A stretch of 64,000 bases of DNA from Promicromonospora sp049532985 (GTDB lineage: Bacteria; Actinomycetota; Actinomycetes; Actinomycetales; Cellulomonadaceae). Position 1 is the first letter of the stretch. Each line of letters opens with the position of its first letter. The stretch lies in the NCBI RefSeq assembly GCF_049532985.1, contig NZ_CP186693.1, positions 744,001 through 808,000 of the forward strand, read 5' to 3'. Positions 24,415 through 32,985 of the stretch are shown here, in pieces. The position numbers and the translations under genes are program-made. The notes under the pieces are model-generated. The model was given only the letters and a program-made list of their open reading frames with translations. It had not been told where the DNA came from and searched no databases.

Positions 24415-25481
24415 GCGAGAACCAGAACCCCCCGGCCGACGCCTCGCACGAGGTGACGGTCACCCCGCAGGCAGGCAACGCCGTGGTGCCCTCCGACCGG
24501 TTCCCCGACCCGGGCGTGCCGGAGCACAAGCACCGCCTCACCGACACCGACCCGCGGGCCGCCAAGCGGGCCGAGCGGACGGTCACCCTGCTGTTCACCC
24601 TCTCGGTGCTCGGCACGATCGGCTCGATCGTGGCGTACGTGATGGTGCCGCCGGACGGCACGACGGCGGGCGTCCGGCTGTCGACGCTGCTGATCGGCCT
24701 CGGCCTCGCGGTGTCCCTGCTGGGCATCGGCGTCGCCGGCATCCACTGGGCCAAGACCCTCATGGGCGACCGTGAGCTGGTCCAGGAGCGTCACACGCTC
24801 GCCACGCAGGGCGAGGCGCGCGAGACGGCCATCCGGGACATGAACGAGGGCCTCGCGGACTCCGGCGTCATCGGCCGCCGCGGTGTGCTCAAGGGTGCGT
24901 TCTTCGGTGCCCTGGCCCTCTTCCCGCTGGCGATCGCGGTCCCGCTGATCGGCTCCGTGGGTGGCGACTGGAACATCTCGAAGTTCAAGCACACGATGTG
25001 GACCCGTGGTACGCGCCTGGCGATCGACCCGTCGGGCCGGCCGATCAAGGCCTCCGACGTCACCGTCGGCTCGGTCTTCCACGTGATCCCGGAGACGACC
25101 GAGGAGTTCCGCGAGACCCACGAGTGGATCACGGAGAAGTCCAAGGCCGTGGTCCTGATGGTCCGCCTCAACCCGGAGGACCTCCGGACCGACCAGTCGC
25201 CGGAGGGCGAGACCTGGTCGCACGAGGGCATCGTCGCCTACTCGAAGATCTGCACGCACGTGGGGTGCCCGGTGGCGCTCTACGAGCAGCAGACCCACCA
25301 CCTCCTGTGCCCGTGCCACCAGTCGACGTTCGACATCGCCGACAGCGCGAAGGTCGTCTTCGGCCCGGCCAACCGCCGGCTGCCGCAGCTGCCGATCACG
25401 GTCGACGACGAGGGCTACCTCGTGGCGCAGGACGACTTCGCCGAGCCCATCGGCCCGAGCTTCTGGGAGCGCCTGAAGTGA
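24411..25481 (+). CDS. qcrA: Rieske iron-sulfur subunit of cytochrome bc1
   Basis: 356 residues, actinobacterial form. Three membrane helices (about residues 60-80, 88-108 and 160-185) precede the Rieske domain. The [2Fe-2S] ligands are Cys281, His283, Cys300 and His303, with the disulfide pair Cys286 and Cys302, in CTHVGC and CPCHQS. The RRGVLKGAFFGALALFPLAI segment before the third helix looks like a twin-arginine element, as used for inserting this domain. GTG overlaps the qcrC stop; the end overlaps qcrB. Confidence 0.95.
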   Translation: MSENQNPPADASHEVTVTPQAGNAVVPSDRFPDPGVPEHKHRLTDTDPRAAKRAERTVTLLFTLSVLGTIGSIVAYVMVPPDGTTAGVRLSTLLIGLGLAVSLLGIGVAGIHWAKTLMGDRELVQERHTLATQGEARETAIRDMNEGLADSGVIGRRGVLKGAFFGALALFPLAIAVPLIGSVGGDWNISKFKHTMWTRGTRLAIDPSGRPIKASDVTVGSVFHVIPETTEEFRETHEWITEKSKAVVLMVRLNPEDLRTDQSPEGETWSHEGIVAYSKICTHVGCPVALYEQQTHHLLCPCHQSTFDIADSAKVVFGPANRRLPQLPITVDDEGYLVAQDDFAEPIGPSFWERLK

Positions 25482-27190
25482 GCACCGCGACCCACGACAC
25501 CCAGCGCGAGGCACCGGCCAAGCCGACGACGACGGTCGGCAAGGCGGCCGACTACCTGGACCAGCGCACCTCCATCGGCGTGGCCGTCAAGGAGTTCGCG
25601 CGCAAGGTCTTCCCGGACCACTGGTCCTTCATGCTGGGCGAGATCGCGCTGTTCTCGTTCGTCGTCCTGATCGCGTCGGGGTTCTTCCTGACGATGTTCT
25701 TCGAGCCCTCGATGGCACTGACCCGGTACGAGGGTGAGCACCCGGCAAGCATGCACGGCGAGCTCATGTCGGTCGCGTTCGCCTCGACCCTCGACATGTC
25801 GTTCGAGGTGCGCGGCGGTCTGCTGATGCGGCAGATCCACCACTGGTCGGCGCTGATCTTCATGGCCTCGATCGTCGTGCACATGATGCGCGTGTTCTTC
25901 ACGGGCGCGTTCCGCAAGCCGCGCGAGATCAACTGGGTCGTCGGCCTGCTCCTGATGATCCTCGGCCTGGCCGCCGGCTTCACCGGCTACTCGCTGCCCG
26001 ACGACGTGCTCTCCGGCAACGGCCTGCGCATCACGGACGGCGTGGTCAAGTCGATCCCGCTGGTCGGCTCGTTCCTGTCGTACCTGATCTTCGGCGGGGA
26101 GTTCCCGGGCCACCACATCGTGCCGCGCCTGTTCACGCTGCACATCTTCGTGATCCCGGGCATCCTCCTGGCGCTGATCGCGCTGCACCTGTTCCTGATG
26201 GTGCTGCAGAAGCACACCCAGTTCCCGGGTGGCGGCCGCACGGACAAGAACGTCGTGGGCTACCCGGCGCTGCCGGTGTACGTCGGCAAGATGACCGGCA
26301 ACTTCTTCATCGTGGCGGGCGTGCTCACCCTCATGGGCGCCACCATGGCGATCAACAACGTCTGGAACTACGGCCCGTACGACCCGTCACCGGTGTCCGC
26401 GGGTGCCCAGCCGGACTGGTACATGCTGTTCCTGGAGGGCTCGCTGCGCCTGATGCCGGGACAAGGCACGGAGTGGGTCATCGGCGGGTTCACCCTGCCG
26501 TTGAACGTCCTGGTCCCTGCCGTGGTCGTCCCGGGCATCCTGTTCACGTTCCTGTTCGTCTACCCCTTCGTCGAGGCGAAGGTGACGGGCGACGACCGTG
26601 AGCACCACGTGCTCGACCGCCCCCGCAACCGTCCGGCCCGCACCGGCCTGGGCGTCGCGTTCCTGACGGCGTTCATCATCCTGGCCCTGGCCGGGTCGAA
26701 CGACCTCATCGCGACGCACTTCGGGATGTCGATCAACGCGATCACCTGGGTGTTCCGGGTCCTGTTCTTCGCGGGGCCGGTGTTCGCGTACTACGTCACC
26801 CGGCGCATCTGCCTCGGCCTGCAGCGCAAGGACCGCGAGCTGGTGCTGCACGGCCACGAGTCGGGCCGCATCGTGCGGTTCGCCAACGGCGAGTACATCG
26901 AGGTGCACACCCCGCTCGACGAGCAGGAGCGCTGGCTGCGCGTCAACTACGACGCACCCGCGCCGCTGACCATCGAGCCGAAGACCGACGCCCGTGGCGT
27001 CAAGCGCAAGGGGTACGCGTCCGACAAGCGGTGGCAGGGTCTGTCCCGGTTCTTCTACGAGGACCGCGTCGAGCCCGTCACGCCCGCCGAGCTGGAGGCC
27101 GCGCACTCGCACGGTGAGCACGACGAGCTGGGCGAGTCCGAGCGCCCGTCCGTCGAGGCCGGCGCCGGCAGCTCCTCGCGGGAGCACTGA
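25478..27190 (+). CDS. qcrB: Cytochrome b subunit of cytochrome bc1
   Basis: 570 residues. Eight or more membrane helices carry the haem-ligand histidines in RQIHHWSAL, IVVHMMRVF, FTLHIFVIPG and LIALHLFLM. The quinol-site signature is PDWY (AQPDWYMLF) instead of the classical PEWY. A long hydrophilic C-terminal extension (from about residue 450) is the actinobacterial type. Last gene of ctaE-qcrC-qcrA-qcrB. A close paralogue lies about 1 kb downstream. Confidence 0.96.
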   Translation: MSTATHDTQREAPAKPTTTVGKAADYLDQRTSIGVAVKEFARKVFPDHWSFMLGEIALFSFVVLIASGFFLTMFFEPSMALTRYEGEHPASMHGELMSVAFASTLDMSFEVRGGLLMRQIHHWSALIFMASIVVHMMRVFFTGAFRKPREINWVVGLLLMILGLAAGFTGYSLPDDVLSGNGLRITDGVVKSIPLVGSFLSYLIFGGEFPGHHIVPRLFTLHIFVIPGILLALIALHLFLMVLQKHTQFPGGGRTDKNVVGYPALPVYVGKMTGNFFIVAGVLTLMGATMAINNVWNYGPYDPSPVSAGAQPDWYMLFLEGSLRLMPGQGTEWVIGGFTLPLNVLVPAVVVPGILFTFLFVYPFVEAKVTGDDREHHVLDRPRNRPARTGLGVAFLTAFIILALAGSNDLIATHFGMSINAITWVFRVLFFAGPVFAYYVTRRICLGLQRKDRELVLHGHESGRIVRFANGEYIEVHTPLDEQERWLRVNYDAPAPLTIEPKTDARGVKRKGYASDKRWQGLSRFFYEDRVEPVTPAELEAAHSHGEHDELGESERPSVEAGAGSSSREH

Positions 27191-27210
27191 GCGACCTGCG
27201 ACACCAAGCG

Positions 27211-27258
27211 ATGGCCTGTGTCTCCCGGTCCGCGTCTGCGGCCGGGGACACGGGCCAT
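27211..27258 (+). terminator. qcrB terminator hairpin
   Basis: Imperfect stem pairing 27211-27228 with 27242-27258 (ATGGCC...GGCCAT ends) starting 20 bp after the qcrB stop. It separates the operon from the superoxide dismutase gene. Confidence 0.6.
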
Positions 27259-27355
27259 TGCCGTCCCGCCGGGCACCACTGCGGCGCACGGCCAGGACGG
27301 CGGCATGACCCGCGCTCCGTCCGGTGCGCGGACCGATCCTGGAGGTACCTCAGCA

Positions 27356-27985
27356 ATGGCTGTCTACACGCTCCCTGACCTGACCTACGACTACGCCGCG
27401 CTCGAGCCGCACATCTCGGGCAAGATCATGGAGCTGCACCACTCCAAGCACCACGCGACGTACGTCAAGGGCGCGAACACTGCCCTGGAGCAGCTCGAGG
27501 AGGCCCGCGAGTCGGGCAACCTGGCAAACGTCAACAAGATCGAGAAGGACCTCGCGTTCAACCTCGGTGGTCACATCAACCACTCGATCTTCTGGACGAA
27601 CATGGCGCCCGAGGCCGGCGGCGAGCCGACCGGTGACATCGCCGCGGCGATCGACGAGCACTTCGGCTCGTTCGAGAAGTTCAAGGCGCACTTCACCGCC
27701 GTCGCCGCGGGTGTGCAGGGTTCCGGCTGGGCCGTCCTGGCCTGGGACTCGGTGGGTCAGAAGCTGGTCGTCGTGCAGCTCTTCGACCAGCAGGGGAACA
27801 TCCCCTTCGCGCTCACCCCGGTGCTCATGCTGGACTGCTGGGAGCACGCGTACTACATCGACTACCTGAACGTGCGCCCGGACTACATCAAGGCCTGGTG
27901 GAACCTGGTGTCGTGGAGCAACGTCTCCGAGCGCCTGGCGCGGGCCAAGACGCAGACGGCGGGCCTGGTCGTCCCGTCCGCCTGA
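27356..27985 (+). CDS. sodA: Superoxide dismutase, Fe/Mn family
   Basis: 209 residues, cytosolic; converts superoxide to hydrogen peroxide and oxygen. Metal ligands: His28 in MELHHSKHHATY, His in NLGGHINHSIFW, and Asp/His in the signature DCWEHAYYIDY. No signal peptide. GGAGG lies 9 bases plus a T before the ATG. Metal preference cannot be settled by eye; the related sequences are usually Mn. It sits between the two qcrB genes as its own unit with a terminator at each side. Confidence 0.95.
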   Translation: MAVYTLPDLTYDYAALEPHISGKIMELHHSKHHATYVKGANTALEQLEEARESGNLANVNKIEKDLAFNLGGHINHSIFWTNMAPEAGGEPTGDIAAAIDEHFGSFEKFKAHFTAVAAGVQGSGWAVLAWDSVGQKLVVVQLFDQQGNIPFALTPVLMLDCWEHAYYIDYLNVRPDYIKAWWNLVSWSNVSERLARAKTQTAGLVVPSA

Positions 27986-27995
27986 CCTCCTGACC

Positions 27996-28041
27996 AGATC
28001 CGGCGCACCCGCGGGGACCCCCGACCGGGCGCGCCGGATCT
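27996..28041 (+). terminator. sodA terminator hairpin
   Basis: Perfect 11-bp stem AGATCCGGCGC / GCGCCGGATCT (27996-28006 and 28031-28041) with GC-rich internal pairing in the loop, followed by TGTCATGT. Confidence 0.7.
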
Positions 28042-28160
28042 GTCATGTCACGGACCGGCGGGTGGAATCGTCGTCCTGGGTGGAAAGCAGTGCCTGACGA
28101 GGTGTCTACTGGAGAGGCATGTACGGGCAGGCACGTGTCTCCTACCTCAGGGGTGATGAC

Positions 28161-29843
28161 GTGGCACAGCAGCAGCGTCCGATGACGGGCGTCGGCAAGG
28201 CGGCCGACTACCTGGACCAGCGCACGAGCATCGGTGCACTGGTCAACCAGCTCGCGCGGAAGGTCTTCCCGGACCACTGGTCCTTCATGCTGGGCGAGAT
28301 CGCCCTGTTCTCGTTCGTCGTCCTGATCGCCTCCGGGTTCTTCCTGACGATGTTCTTCGAGCCGTCCATGGCGCTGGTGCGCTACGAGGGCGAGCACCCG
28401 GCCACCCTGCACGGCCAGCTCATGTCCGCGGCGTTCCGCTCCACGGTCGAGATGTCGTTCGAGGTGCGCGGCGGTCTGCTGATGCGGCAGATCCACCACT
28501 GGGCCGCCCTCATCTTCGTGGGCTCGATCGTGCTGCACATGTTCCGGATCTTCTTCACCGGCGCGTTCCGCAAGCCGCGCGAGGTGAACTGGATCATCGG
28601 TGCCACCATGCTCGTCCTGGCGCTGGCGGCCGGCTTCTCGGGCTACTCGCTGCCGGACGACGTACTGTCCGGCAACGGCCTGCGCATCATCGACGGCGTG
28701 GTGAAGTCGATCCCGCTGATCGGCTCGTTCGTCTCGTTCCTGGTCTTCGGCGGTGAGTTCCCCGGGGAGCACATCATCCCGCGGCTGTTCACGCTGCACA
28801 TCTTCGTGATCCCGGGACTGCTGATCGCGCTCATCGCGCTGCACCTGTTCATCATGGTGCTGCAGAAGCACACCCAGTACCCGGGTGGCGGGCGCACCGA
28901 CCGGAACGTCGTGGGCTATCCCGCACTGCCGGTGTACGTGGCCAAGATGACCGGCAACTTCTTCATCATCGCGGGCGTGCTCACTCTCATGGGCGCCACC
29001 ATGGCGATCAACAACGTCTGGAACTACGGCCCCTACGACCCGTCCCCGGTCTCGGCGGGCACGCAGCCGGACTGGTACATCCTGTTCGTCGACGGCGCGC
29101 TACGGCTCATGCCGGGCCCGGGCTGGGAGTGGGTCATCGGCGGGTACACGCTCAGCATGAACCTGCTGATCCCTGCCATCGTGGTGCCGGGCATCCTGTT
29201 CACGCTGCTGTTCGGGTGGCCGTTCCTCGAGGCCCGGGTCACGGGCGACCGGGGCGAGCACCACGTGCTGGACCGGCCGCGCAACCGGCCGGTGCGGACG
29301 GCCACGGGCGTGGCCCTGTTCGTCGCGTTCATGGTCTGTGCGCTGGCCGCGACGAACGACCTGATCGCGACCCACTTCTCGCTGTCCATCTTCGCGATCA
29401 CCTGGGTGCTGCGCGTGCTGCTCTTCGTCGGGCCGGTGCTCGCGTTCTGGGTGACCAAACGGGTGTGCCTGGGCCTGCAGCGCAAGGACCGCGAGCTGGT
29501 GCTGCACGGCCACGAGTCGGGCCGCATCGTGCGGTTCGCGAACGGTGAGTACGTCGAGGTGCACGCCCCGCTCGACGAGCAGGAGCGGTGGCTGCGGGTC
29601 AACTACGACTCGCCCGCCCCGCTGGAGATCGCGCCTCTCACCGACTCGCGGGGCGTGCGGCGCAAGGGCTACCGGTCGGACCGGCGGTGGCAGCGGGTGT
29701 CCCGGTTCTTCTACGAGGACCGCGTGGAGCCCGTCACCCCGGCGGAAGTGGCCGCAGCGCACGGGCACGGGCACGGCAGGCACGCCGCGATCGAGCCCGC
29801 GGCACCGGCGGGGAGCGGGGCGCCTGCCGGCAAGGGGGAGTGA
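28161..29843 (+). CDS. Second cytochrome b (QcrB paralogue), stand-alone
   Basis: 560 residues, highly similar along its length to the QcrB encoded at 25478. Many blocks are identical, such as GLLMRQIHHW, SLPDDVLSGNGLRI, GGGRTD, NVVGYPALPVYV and GATMAINNVWNYGPYDPSPVSAG. All haem-ligand histidines and PDWY are kept, so it should be functional. It has no qcrC or qcrA beside it, so it could substitute in the same complex. GTG 28161 has AGGGG 8 bases upstream; an upstream ATG at 28119 (GGAGAGG very close) is possible. Probably a tandem duplication that enclosed sodA. Confidence 0.92.
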   Translation: MAQQQRPMTGVGKAADYLDQRTSIGALVNQLARKVFPDHWSFMLGEIALFSFVVLIASGFFLTMFFEPSMALVRYEGEHPATLHGQLMSAAFRSTVEMSFEVRGGLLMRQIHHWAALIFVGSIVLHMFRIFFTGAFRKPREVNWIIGATMLVLALAAGFSGYSLPDDVLSGNGLRIIDGVVKSIPLIGSFVSFLVFGGEFPGEHIIPRLFTLHIFVIPGLLIALIALHLFIMVLQKHTQYPGGGRTDRNVVGYPALPVYVAKMTGNFFIIAGVLTLMGATMAINNVWNYGPYDPSPVSAGTQPDWYILFVDGALRLMPGPGWEWVIGGYTLSMNLLIPAIVVPGILFTLLFGWPFLEARVTGDRGEHHVLDRPRNRPVRTATGVALFVAFMVCALAATNDLIATHFSLSIFAITWVLRVLLFVGPVLAFWVTKRVCLGLQRKDRELVLHGHESGRIVRFANGEYVEVHAPLDEQERWLRVNYDSPAPLEIAPLTDSRGVRRKGYRSDRRWQRVSRFFYEDRVEPVTPAEVAAAHGHGHGRHAAIEPAAPAGSGAPAGKGE

Positions 29844-29876
29844 GGGGCGGCCGGGGTTCGCCGGTTCAGTCGTGGT

Positions 29877-30158
29877 TCAGTCGTCGAGACCCAGGGCGAA
29901 GGCCTGCTCCAGGTCCGCCTTCGAGTACGCCCGGAACGCGATGAGCGTCTCGGTGTTCTGCACGCCGGGCACCTTGTTCACGCTGTCGGACACCACGCCC
30001 GCGAGCTGCTCGTGCTCGGGCACGCGCACGATCGCGACGAGGTCGGTCTTGCCGGTCACGGAGAAGACCTCGCTCACTCCGTCGATGTTCGCGACCTCCT
30101 GCGCGACCTCGGGGATGCGGGACGTCTCGGCGTCGATGAGGACGATCGCGGTCAGCAT
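29877..30158 (-). CDS. Lrp/AsnC effector-domain (RAM) protein without HTH
   Basis: 93 residues: a single RAM domain, MLTAIVLIDAETSRIPEVAQEVANIDGVSEVFSVTGKTDLVAIVRV..., ending GVQNTETLIAFRAYSKADLEQAF. The DNA-binding helix-turn-helix of full Lrp proteins is absent, as in the small-ligand-binding stand-alone family. Likely senses amino acids through oligomers. ATG 30158 follows TACGAT by 6 bases on the minus strand. Its start overlaps the end of the exonuclease gene by 7 bp. Confidence 0.88.
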   Translation of the reverse strand: MLTAIVLIDAETSRIPEVAQEVANIDGVSEVFSVTGKTDLVAIVRVPEHEQLAGVVSDSVNKVPGVQNTETLIAFRAYSKADLEQAFALGLDD

Positions 30159-31978
30159 GCCGTCATCGTATCCATCTGGCGTCCGTTCCCGGGCGCCGGG
30201 CGCGCGCCGTCGTCGTCGTGCTCGGTGGCCGGGTGCGTGGTGTCGATCTCCGTGCGGACCCGGTCGGACGCCCATGTCAGGTCGGCGTGCGCGCCCGCGG
30301 CGCGCACGGGGCAGGCCCAGGTGTCGCTGACGTGCACCAGGCGCACGCCGGGGGAGTCGAGCCACGCGAGCAGCAGGTCGGTCTCCTCGGGATGCGCGGC
30401 CGGTGCCGGTGCGACGGGCGGTTCCACGTGCTCGGCGGTGGTACGCAGCGCTGTCACCAGAGGCAACGGGTCGGCGCCCGGTGCGGAGACGTCGGTGGCC
30501 GCCAGCCGCCCGTGCTTGATCACGACGATCTCCCAGCCGCCCGGGCGCCCGGGGGCGTCGCCGATCCCGGACGGACGGGCCGCCACGAGCTCGGCGCACC
30601 GGGCCAGCGGGTCCAGCCGCTGCGCGCGGTGCGCGCCCGACACGAAGGCGCGCAGCCGCCGCGTGACCTCGCCGGCCTCCTCGTACCGTTCCTGGTGCGC
30701 GAGCGCGGCGATCCGGTCCGACAGCTCCCGCACCACGGGAGCCGGGTCGCCGGTGAGGGCCGCGCGGGCGGCGTCGGCGACGTCGGCGTAGGAGGCGTCA
30801 GGGGCCTCGGTGGCGACGCACGGTGCGGAGCAGCGGCCCATGCCGGCCAGGGCGCACGGGCTGCCGGGCGTGCGGGAGACCAGCGGGATGCGGGCCGTGC
30901 ACTGGCGCAGGTTCAGGGCGTCGTGCAGGGCGTGCACCGCCTCCTGGGCGGTACGCCGTGACCCGAACGGGCCGATGTGCGCCGCCCCGGCCACCACGCC
31001 GGCCACGACCGACAGGCGCGGATAGGCCTCGTCGGTCAGCCGCACCCACGAGTGCCGTTCCGGGAACTTGGAGCGCCGGTTGTAGCGGGGGGCGTGCTCG
31101 GTGATCAGCCGCAGCTCGCGCACCTGGGCCTCCAGCGGGGTGGCGCACGCGACCGGCGTGACCCGCTCGGCGATGCGGACCATCTCGGTGATCCGCCGTC
31201 GCTTCTCGGCCGCGGTGAAGTACGAGCGCACCCGCTTGCGGATGTTCACCGACGTGCCCACGTACAGCACCTCGTCGCCCGGCCCGCGGAACAGGTAGAC
31301 ACCCGGCGCCTCGGGCAGGTCGTCGGCGAGGTGGCGCTTGCGGCGCACCTCGGGCGGCACGGGGTCCGCGGCGGTGGCGAGGTCCTCCAGGTGCGTGACG
31401 CCCATCGGCGCCAGCCGTTCGAAGAGGGCGTGCAGCACGTCGACGGTCGCGCGCGCGTCCGCCAGGGCGCGGTGGTCGGGGGAGACGGTGGCGTGGAAGA
31501 GGTTCGCCAGGGTGGAGAGCTTGTGGTTGGGCGCCTCGTCGCGTGTGACCAGGCGCCGGGCCAGGGGCACGGTGTCGACCACCGTGAACCCCGGCCACGG
31601 GTAGTCCAGCCGCGAGCACATCGCCTTGAGGAAGCCGATGTCGAACGGGGCGTTGTGGGCCACCAGCACGGTGTTGCGCGCGAACTCCAGGAAGCTCGGG
31701 AGCACCAGCGCGATGTCGGGTGCCGTGGCGACCATGGCGTTGGTGATGCCGGTCAGCCGCGCCACGAACGCCGGGACCGGCTGGCCCGGGTTCACCAGCG
31801 ACTGGAACTCGCCCAGCACCTCGCCGCCGCGCACCTTGACCGCGCCGATCTCGGTGATGCCGCCCTCTTTGGCGTTCGTCCCCGTGGTCTCCAGGTCCAC
31901 GACGACGAAGGTCACCTCCTGCAGCGGCGTGCCGAGCTCCTCGAACGTCGCCTGGTATGCGGATGCGGTGGTGCTCAC
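30152..31978 (-). CDS. DEDDh exonuclease fused to UvrC-like GIY-YIG domain
   Basis: 608 residues. The N-terminal DEDDh 3'-5' exonuclease domain (residues about 15-185) shows VVVDLETTG, LVAHNAPFDIGFL and DHRALADARATVD. A GIY-YIG nuclease domain follows (about 215-300), with APGVYLFRGPGDEVLYVGTSVNIRKRVRSYF, then a UvrC-like Cys-containing region (CALAGMGRCSAPC) and a UvrB/C-type helical segment RYEEAGEVTRRLRAF. The architecture resembles DnaQ-Cho fusions in actinobacteria and probably works in repair. GTG 31978 is 7 bases after TAGCCT. Confidence 0.9.
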   Translation of the reverse strand: MSTTASAYQATFEELGTPLQEVTFVVVDLETTGTNAKEGGITEIGAVKVRGGEVLGEFQSLVNPGQPVPAFVARLTGITNAMVATAPDIALVLPSFLEFARNTVLVAHNAPFDIGFLKAMCSRLDYPWPGFTVVDTVPLARRLVTRDEAPNHKLSTLANLFHATVSPDHRALADARATVDVLHALFERLAPMGVTHLEDLATAADPVPPEVRRKRHLADDLPEAPGVYLFRGPGDEVLYVGTSVNIRKRVRSYFTAAEKRRRITEMVRIAERVTPVACATPLEAQVRELRLITEHAPRYNRRSKFPERHSWVRLTDEAYPRLSVVAGVVAGAAHIGPFGSRRTAQEAVHALHDALNLRQCTARIPLVSRTPGSPCALAGMGRCSAPCVATEAPDASYADVADAARAALTGDPAPVVRELSDRIAALAHQERYEEAGEVTRRLRAFVSGAHRAQRLDPLARCAELVAARPSGIGDAPGRPGGWEIVVIKHGRLAATDVSAPGADPLPLVTALRTTAEHVEPPVAPAPAAHPEETDLLLAWLDSPGVRLVHVSDTWACPVRAAGAHADLTWASDRVRTEIDTTHPATEHDDDGARPAPGNGRQMDTMTAC

Positions 31979-31985
31979 GGGCCAG

Positions 31986-31991
31986 AGGCTA
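31986..31991 (-). promoter_or_regulatory. -10 hexamer of the exonuclease gene (leaderless)
   Basis: TAGCCT on the minus strand, 7 bases before GTG 31978. Confidence 0.5.
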
Positions 31992-32032
31992 TCGGCAGAC
32001 ACTGACACGTCTGTTCGAGCCGTGCCGTTGTC

Positions 32033-32087
32033 GAGTGCCGGCTACCTGTTGAAGATCCGATCGTGGACCGGCAGGTGGCCGGCACTC
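32033..32087 (-). terminator. purC terminator hairpin
   Basis: 16-bp stem with one G-U position (32033-32048 with 32072-32087) and a 23-nt loop, 6 bp after the purC stop on the minus strand. Confidence 0.7.
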
Positions 32088-32093
32088 AGCTGG

Positions 32094-32924
32094 TCAGGCC
32101 CAGCGGTCGCCGGTGAGCTGCTCGTAGATCTCCACGTACCGGGCGCGGGTCTCGGCGACGACGTCGTCCGGGATCTCCGGGCCGGGGTAGGTGCGGTCCC
32201 AGCCGGTCAGGGTCGAGGACCAGTCGCGCACGAACTGCTTGTCGTAGGACCACTGCCCGCGGCCGGGCTCGTACTCGTTCGCCTTCCAGAACCGCGAGGA
32301 GTCGGGCGTGAGCACCTCGTCGGCGAGGGTCAGCACGCCGTCGGCGTCGAACCCGAACTCGAGCTTGGTGTCGGCGATGATGACGCCGCGCTCGCGCGCG
32401 ATCTCGGCGCCGCGCTCGTAGATGGCCAGGGTGAGCTCGCGGAGCCGGTCCGTGGTCTCGGCGCCCAGCTCCTTGGCGATCTCCTCGACGGAGATGTACT
32501 CGTCGTGCCCCTCGTCCGCCTTGGTCGACGGCGTGAACACGGGCTCCGGCAGCCGGTCGGCCTCGACCAGGCCCGGGGGGAACGTCACGCCGGACACGGT
32601 GCCGGTGGCGTTGTAGGAGTCCAGGCCGCCGCCCGCGAGGTACCCGCGGGCGATGCACTCGACCGGCACGATCGACAGCTTCTTGCAGCGGATGGCGCGC
32701 CCGGCCCACTCCTCGGGCACGTCCTCGCTGATCACGTGGTTGGGCACCAGGTCGGCGAACTGCCGGAACCACCACAGCGAGAGCTGGGTCAGGATCGCGC
32801 CCTTGTCGGGTACGGCCGTGGGCAGCACGACGTCGTACACCGACACGCGGTCGGAGGCCACCAGGATCACATCGTCGCCGTCCGCGTAGACCTCGCGAAC
32901 CTTGCCCTTCCGGATCAGTTCCAC
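32094..32924 (-). CDS. purC: SAICAR synthetase (purine synthesis)
   Basis: 276 residues, ATP-dependent ligase joining aspartate to CAIR. Family motifs: GKVREVYADGDDVILVASDRVSVYDVVLP, PVECIARGYLAGGG, IIADTKLEFGFDADGVLTLADEVLTPDSSRFW and SYDKQFVRDW. The N-terminus is short, beginning directly at GTG 32924 (MELIRKGKVREVY). TAGCCT 7 bases upstream supports this start as leaderless. Flanked by hairpins at both sides, so it is a single-gene unit. Confidence 0.95.
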   Translation of the reverse strand: MELIRKGKVREVYADGDDVILVASDRVSVYDVVLPTAVPDKGAILTQLSLWWFRQFADLVPNHVISEDVPEEWAGRAIRCKKLSIVPVECIARGYLAGGGLDSYNATGTVSGVTFPPGLVEADRLPEPVFTPSTKADEGHDEYISVEEIAKELGAETTDRLRELTLAIYERGAEIARERGVIIADTKLEFGFDADGVLTLADEVLTPDSSRFWKANEYEPGRGQWSYDKQFVRDWSSTLTGWDRTYPGPEIPDDVVAETRARYVEIYEQLTGDRWA

Positions 32925-32931
32925 GGGGCCA

Positions 32932-32937
32932 AGGCTA
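32932..32937 (-). promoter_or_regulatory. purC: -10 hexamer of purC (leaderless)
   Basis: TAGCCT on the minus strand, 7 bases before GTG 32924. The same hexamer and spacing are used by the next gene downstream. Confidence 0.5.
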
Positions 32938-32941
32938 ACCC

Positions 32942-32970
32942 GGTACGCGCACCGGGCCGGTGCGCGTACC
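32942..32970 (-). terminator. Terminator of the sugar operon
   Basis: Near-perfect palindrome with 14-nt arms (GGTACGCGCACCGG and its complement) starting 16 bp after the GH13 stop on the minus strand. Confidence 0.7.
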
Positions 32971-32985
32971 AGGTGGCGTCGGGCG

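Noticed and set aside
28119..28160. N-terminal extension of the second cytochrome b from ATG 28119
   Set aside because: The 14 extra residues (MYGQARVSYLRGDD) have no match in the paralogue, and GTG 28161 has a well-placed ribosome binding site.
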